Assembly (NCBI GenBank): GCA_009193035.1
Contig: SWDT01000001.1
Coordinates: 620,001-684,000 of the forward strand
Length of the DNA: 64,000 bases
Source of the DNA: Halicephalobus mephisto
Lineage: Eukaryota; Nematoda; Chromadorea; Rhabditida; Panagrolaimidae
Direction: 5' to 3'
A model generated the notes under the pieces. That model saw only the letters and a list, made by a program, of their open reading frames with translations, searched no databases and was not told the origin of the DNA. Numbering within the stretch: position 1 is the first letter of the stretch; each line of letters begins with the position of its first letter. The translations under genes were made by a program, and so were the position numbers. Of this stretch, positions 59,793 to 64,000 are shown one piece after another.

Positions 59793-60183
59793 TCATGGAT
59801 CCACTCTATTTAATACAATCTCCTTAAAATCATATTTCTCCAATGACTTTAAAATAAGTAAACAATAATAACCACGGTGATGTGTATTAAATTTCTGAAT
59901 TTAAGCAATTATGTGATTCAATAGGAGGATCCAATCCAAAGGAATCGAAATACTGACCCTTTTCTTTATTTTTATAATAAGAAACCCAATGAGTACCAGT
60001 ATTTTTACTAATATCTAAATTTATGACTCCACTTTCTATTCTATAAATTTTATCTAAAAGAGTATCCCTTATAAATACTCCTCTAAAATTCTTCCTCTTT
60101 AATTCATTTGCTAGATTTGTAATATCGTAATTAGTCAATGGTGTAGAGTTTCTTCGAAACTCTTGGACAACTTTGTTGTTCAT
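59793..60183 (-). pseudogene. Polinton-type cysteine protease remnant, copy B
   Basis: The frame opens at 60183 (ATG) and shows the catalytic-His block T-H-W-V-S-Y-Y and the acid block Y-F-D-S-F-G-L-D-P-P. A short deletion and frame change follow, and then the nucleophile region, where the expected Cys is Arg (H-H-R-G-Y-Y-C). So it fails at a different catalytic residue from the copy at 4952-5241. It lies between the two UBL/kinase-like genes on the same strand. The family is the adenain-like protease of Maverick/Polinton elements. Confidence 0.7.
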
Positions 60184-60249
60184 AATAAACATTTAAATCA
60201 AGAAAAAATTGACTAGATTGCATAAAATAGCACAAACCCTCGGGGAGGG

Positions 60250-60415
60250 AATGGGGTGAGCCAGAATGAGTACTACTATACTACTGTTACCTTTCTTGCG
60301 AATGAGGATCATTTTGCTTTCTTTCCATTGATTCGGGAAGGCGTTCCTTGCAAGGTATGTGGAGAGTGTGGCCGCCGCGAGAATCATCTCAGATGTGATC
60401 ATGTCTGGACCGGAA
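60250..60415 (-). pseudogene. non-LTR (LINE) reverse-transcriptase fragment
   Basis: On the minus strand the reading G-P-D-M-I-T-S-E-M-I, a helix, then F-P-N-Q-W-K-E-S-K-M-I-L-I-R-K-K-G-N matches the conserved start of LINE reverse transcriptases (G-x-D-x-I, then F-P-x-x-W-K ... K-K-G). Only about 50 codons remain. Confidence 0.6.
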
Positions 60416-60512
60416 TGTTAGTAGTATGTAAAAGGGGTTTCTAGGACACCATTCACCCACTTGCAAATTTGATACTTTTCACAAGAGTATGAATTAACTT
60501 TATAGCAAAAAA

Positions 60513-62055
60513 TTACATTGATTCAAAAGCCTTCAATCTGTCACTAATCGAACTGATGTACTTATCGAGATCTTCCGTTCCTTTTGCAAATTCAACGCCG
60601 TGTGCTCGGAACTTGTTTTTGATCAATTGCAGATCTCTCTCAGCGAACGCCAGGTTTTCGGATATATTCCACTGCTTCAGGGATTCTTTGGCGATCATTC
60701 TCCTCGATTCCTCATTGGCTTCTTTCAAAAGAAGGCATCTTTTCTCCCATCTTATCCCGAAATTTGCTTCAGGGTCAAGGAAGTGAGCCAGGGCCTTATC
60801 CGGTCCATTGATATTGTTCACCCAGAAGCCGAATATTGACAGATCATGTTTTGCATTTAGACCAAAATTCTCTTCATTCAAATCCGCTAATCCGAATAGG
60901 AGTAAAATAAGGTACGCCTGAAAATAATTAACGAGTGATATCGTCTTAAAGATATCGGTTACCTGAACGATCTTTTCTCGAACTATCGATCTGAACCCAC
61001 CATCTGTCAATTCTTCGTCTCCCAATTCTTTAATTACCCTTAGACCTTGGACCTCCTCCGTTGCAATATAAACAACAAATACAGTTGTGTAACTATTGTC
61101 GGGGAAATGGACGATTGGACCAGCCTAAATAATAATACATAATAAAAGCAAATAAGTGAAAAATACCCCGATCCGCTCCAGCAACTTGTATGCGAATAAT
61201 TCCTTTAAGTTCGGAGGGCAATGAGCAGCTGACCCCGAGGATCCTGCATCATGGCCGGTCTTCATGAAATACTTCGTGGCTCCTTGGCAATGGTCGACAA
61301 TAACGATTATTCCAGAGCGGATCCCTTCTTCTTTCGCAGCAAATCTTACTTTCGCTTTCGACCTTTGCAAGTTATAATAAAATTCTTCGAAATACGATTT
61401 TGCGGTCTTCTTCAAGGTATCCTGACGTTTGTCAGTCAACCGAAAGTACTTCGAATATTTCTTATCGTAAATCGATCCAAATTCAGGATAAGCTTTGAAA
61501 AAATTCGATTCCCTAAAATTAATTATTTATAGTCAAAATATTATTATCACCATTTACTTCAAGGAATTAACCAACAAAATTAGTTCGCAAGCCAACTGAA
61601 TTGAATCCTCCTTTACGTTAGATTCGTTGAATATGGAAGCCTTTTGTTGAAGGGTATCCCACATAGTGAGATCAGCACACTTCTAAAAAATTATTGTAAA
61701 TCGAGTAGAATCAATTTCCAAAATCATGTCCATATAGCAAAAACAAAGAATAAATATTATTATAAAATTACTTACCACGATCACTTCGTCCATATGCTTT
61801 AATCCAATTTCAGATAGAGTACTATTTAAGTTGAATCCAAAAATTTCGTCTCCATTGAAGAAAAATAATTGTTGATCTTCTTTGTCAATTTCCCATTCCG
61901 AACGAATCTTTTCCTTCAGTTGCTCCAATGTGGTCTAAAATAAATTGCGATTAATAATTAATTATTCTATATAAAAATACCCCATCGGCGAATTCCGACT
62001 CAAATTCTTTGTGGCAAACTTCTTCGTCATCGTGCAAAACGATGAACAATTGCAT
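60513..62055 (-). CDS. UBL + kinase-like protein, copy C (intact)
   Basis: Six exons (61981-62055, 61776-61934, 61558-61682, 61167-61512, 60963-61124, 60513-60917) give 423 residues with no break. Residues 1-79 form a ubiquitin-like domain whose last strand is D-E-V-I-V-V; no C-terminal Gly-Gly is present, so it is not a processed modifier. After a helical linker a kinase-like region follows. It has Y-F-M-K-T-G-H-D (possible nucleotide-binding Lys), L-K-E-L-F-A-Y-K-L-L-E-R-I-G (helix-C-like), a strand/hinge ending Y-I-A-T-E-E-V, then G-L-A-D-L-N-E-E-N-F-G-L (catalytic-loop-like, D and N about residues 300-304) and L-S-I-F-G-F. At the last block copies A and B have I-V-D-F, so the metal-binding Asp is replaced by Gly. 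UBL plus PI3/4-kinase-like domains exist in plant PI4K-gamma, but the similarity here is only in layout. Possibly a pseudokinase. Confidence 0.7.
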
Positions 62056-62227
62056 TACGAAAATCTAAAATATAAGAGCACATTATAAAATGCTAGAAGA
62101 AAATATTAACAATATTAATTAACAAAGTCTACGTAGTTATATATTAAACTGCAACAAAGGTTGAAAAGGACGGCTATTAACACAGGGAAATGCAAAAAAG
62201 TCTGGTAGATAAAAGTAGAAACAAATT

Positions 62228-62243
62228 GAGACATAACGCCAAA
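62228..62243 (-). promoter_or_regulatory. shared upstream motif, copy C
   Basis: GAGACATAACGCCAAA, 173 bp upstream of the copy C start. A probable 3' splice site (ATATTTTAG on the minus strand) lies about 10 bp before the ATG, so the motif may be in or before an outron. Confidence 0.4.
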
Positions 62244-62310
62244 AAAACCGGGCTACTTTAAATGAGTAAATGAAAAGAACTAGCTGCGGCAACGATGGTC
62301 TATGTCACAT

Positions 62311-62842
62311 TTCGCCCAAAACGACGAACCTTGAGATTTCTCTTTTTTTAATGTTGGGACCATTCAAATCTTATTTTCAATGATTTTTAATGTTTTTTAC
62401 AATATATAAGGCATATAGAAACCGAAAAGACTGACTTTCCACATCAGTATTATTACAATTATTTTAAACTGAGTTATAATGCATTTTATGAATATTTTAA
62501 AGAGAATTTCATGAATCTATCAATTGCCATAGTTGAAATAAGGTAGTTAATAGTAGTTCCGAACAGTTGGTCATTTTATGTAATGGTTGTTAGTGATATA
62601 GGAGGATATAACTAAAATAGTTGAGTTCATGGGTATATATTTTGAGTTTTTTTCAAGCTTCCGACTCAAGCCTAAGCATAATTCATTAGCAGTTAATCAA
62701 GTTCTATCACTAGACACGTGATTTTTAACCTAAACTCCTAACTTGATACATGGCATTTTACTGCAAAGCATTCATCATTTTCCAACTAACATCCAACGAT
62801 TCAACTTTTGAATACTCATTCCCACAACAGTTTTTGCACAAG
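62311..62842 (-). repeat. right ~532-bp inverted repeat
   Basis: Reverse complement of 56977-57533, ending CAGTTTTTGCACAAG. A short frame at 62750-62944 overlaps its edge and is not a gene. Confidence 0.9.
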
Positions 62843-63140
62843 AAGTACAAAATAGGAGTTATAAAATTGGATGGTTATTTAGAAATTAAAATTAAAGTAA
62901 ATATAAATCATAAAAATAATAAATTCTTTTACTCAATGATCTAAAATTATCCATGATTTTTTCTTCGTTAAAATTTAGATTTCATCCTATGAAAACTTCA
63001 GAAAAATCACTTTTTTACAATTTTTTAATTTTCAGAAAAATGTTATTTTGATCATAAACTTTACAAGATGACCATTTATTGTTTAAACAAATTCTACTTG
63101 AATTGTCATTACACAGTTAAGTTATTGCAGTTACAGTTAA

Positions 63141-64000
63141 TTAACCGGATTTGGCCCCACGACGGCCACCCCAGAGCAAGTTAACGACGTTTTCATCAAC
63201 TAAAGTGGACAAATCTCCAAGATCGGCATTTGGATCTCCTTCGGCGACTTTCCGGAGGATTCGACGAGTGATTTTTCCAGAACGAGTTTTCGGTAAACTT
63301 GAAGCGTTCTGGATATCAGTACTTCCAGGAACAGCAATGGCTCCAATTTTTATGCGAACAATTTGCTGAAGTTCAGCGACGAGTTCAGCGTTGAGTTCGG
63401 CATCAGAAGCGAGAGTGATGAAGCAGTAAGGAGTTTGACCTTTGATGTCATGAGGAGCAGCAACAACAGCAGCTTCAATAACGTTCTCATGAGAAGTCAA
63501 AGCTGATTCAATTTCAGCAGTAGAAAGAAGATGACCAGAAACATTCATCAAATCATCAACACGTCCAGTAACCCAGTAGTAACCATCAGAATCTCTACGG
63601 GCTCCATCTCCAGTGAAGTAGAATCCAGGGAAGGAGGAGAAATAAGTCTTCTCAAAACGTTCGTGATCTCCCCAGACAGTTCTCATCATTCCTGGCCAAG
63701 CCTGAGAAATACACTGAAAAAAATAAAAATTACTTCAATCCCCGACATTTTTCCAAATTGCATTCGTTAAAATTCTTGCAAATTGGATAAAAAATGCAAA
63801 ATTGATTTTTGACGCATAATTTCATTCAAAGAAACGTTGGAAAAAGGATGAAAACACTAACCAGGTTACCCTCGTTAGGACCTTCCAAAATGGCTCCGTC
63901 AGAATCCACAATTTGAGGAATAATCCCAAAACATGGTAATGTAGCGGAACCGGGCTTTGTTGGAGTTGCTCCTGGCATTGCTGTAATCACATGTCCTCCC
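63141..64000 (-). CDS. acetyl-CoA synthetase, C-terminal part (runs off right edge)
   Basis: Two exons are visible, 63141-63713 and 63862 to the window edge. Adenylate-forming-enzyme motifs are clear: [26 protein letters not shown] (hinge and A8 motif), and the acetylatable/catalytic lysine context [12 protein letters not shown] (A10). This exact form is that of AMP-forming acetyl-CoA synthetases (ACSS2/ACS). They convert acetate, ATP and CoA to acetyl-CoA. The C-terminus ([12 protein letters not shown]) is nematode-like and has no peroxisomal signal. The N-terminal two thirds lie outside the window. Confidence 0.93.

Larger units (their letters stand above)
56977..62842. mobile_element. 5.9-kb inverted-repeat unit carrying two UBL/kinase-like genes
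   Basis: Bounded by ~530-560-bp inverted repeats and containing, all on the minus strand, gene copy B, a Polinton-type protease remnant, a LINE fragment and gene copy C. The outer ends read CTTGTGCAAAAACTG rather than the AG start of the 3195-5952 element, and I find no target duplication. So it is either a transposon with eroded ends or a segment bounded by an inverted duplication. The shared cargo (UBL/kinase-like gene plus protease remnant) ties it to the Polinton-type element at the other end of the window. Confidence 0.6.

Noticed and set aside
62750..62944. Short plus-strand ORF at the right inverted repeat
   Set aside because: Half of it is repeat-arm sequence; the rest is AT-rich with no motif.

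Overview
The window looks like nuclear DNA of a nematode. It is AT-rich, the coding regions are split by very short GT-AG introns (most 39-60 bp), and the 3' splice sites are of the TTTCAG/TTTTAG type. Several start codons sit just behind a strong isolated 3' splice site with no obvious 5' exon, as expected for spliced-leader trans-splicing. The gene content fits: an UNC-82/NUAK kinase, an LNKN-1/ITFG1 protein, an ANMT-type methyltransferase, a CPG4-like secreted protein and an EB-like secreted protein. Species cannot be told from the sequence. Exon structures were built by hand from splice signals and checked for reading phase; where exon lengths are quoted they add up to whole codons.

Layout. 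1-2.7 kb: 3' end of an unknown gene, convergent with lnkn-1. 3.2-6.2 kb: a 2.76-kb shrunken Maverick/Polinton with 6-bp target duplications, carrying a broken ubiquitin-like plus kinase-like gene and viral-type protease debris; a small TA-flanked MITE follows. 6.4-10.1 kb: EB-like secreted protein, divergent dynein light chain, TIA-1-type RNA-binding protein. 10.1-12.4 kb: no supported gene. 12.4-15.7 kb: a long-inverted-repeat element with piggyBac-like transposase remnants and a 592-bp TTAA-flanked MITE nested in one arm. 15.9-25.9 kb: mitochondrial ribosomal protein L3 and a 12-exon huntingtin with a tRNA-Gly(CCC) in its last intron. 26.8-39.3 kb: small HLH-like protein, KANSL2-like zinc-finger protein, ANMT methyltransferase, a 1247-residue Lys/Ser-rich protein, VPS53, an unknown beta-rich protein and an NCBP2AS2-like microprotein. 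39.3-44.3 kb: mostly AT-rich spacer plus one CPG4-like secreted protein. 44.4-54.9 kb: UNC-82/NUAK convergent with an ELAPOR/EIG121-type receptor. 57-62.8 kb: a 5.9-kb unit bounded by ~540-bp inverted repeats, with two more members of the ubiquitin-like plus kinase-like family, another protease remnant and a LINE reverse-transcriptase scrap. 63.1-64 kb: C-terminal part of an acetyl-CoA synthetase.

The most unusual content is the three-member UBL/kinase-like gene family. Every copy lies inside an inverted-repeat mobile unit, close to degraded Polinton-type protease sequence and behind a shared upstream motif. One copy is intact, two are broken, and no copy that could still make a full protein keeps both acidic residues of the putative catalytic loop. 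The housekeeping genes are packed head-to-head or tail-to-tail with gaps of about 90-310 bp.
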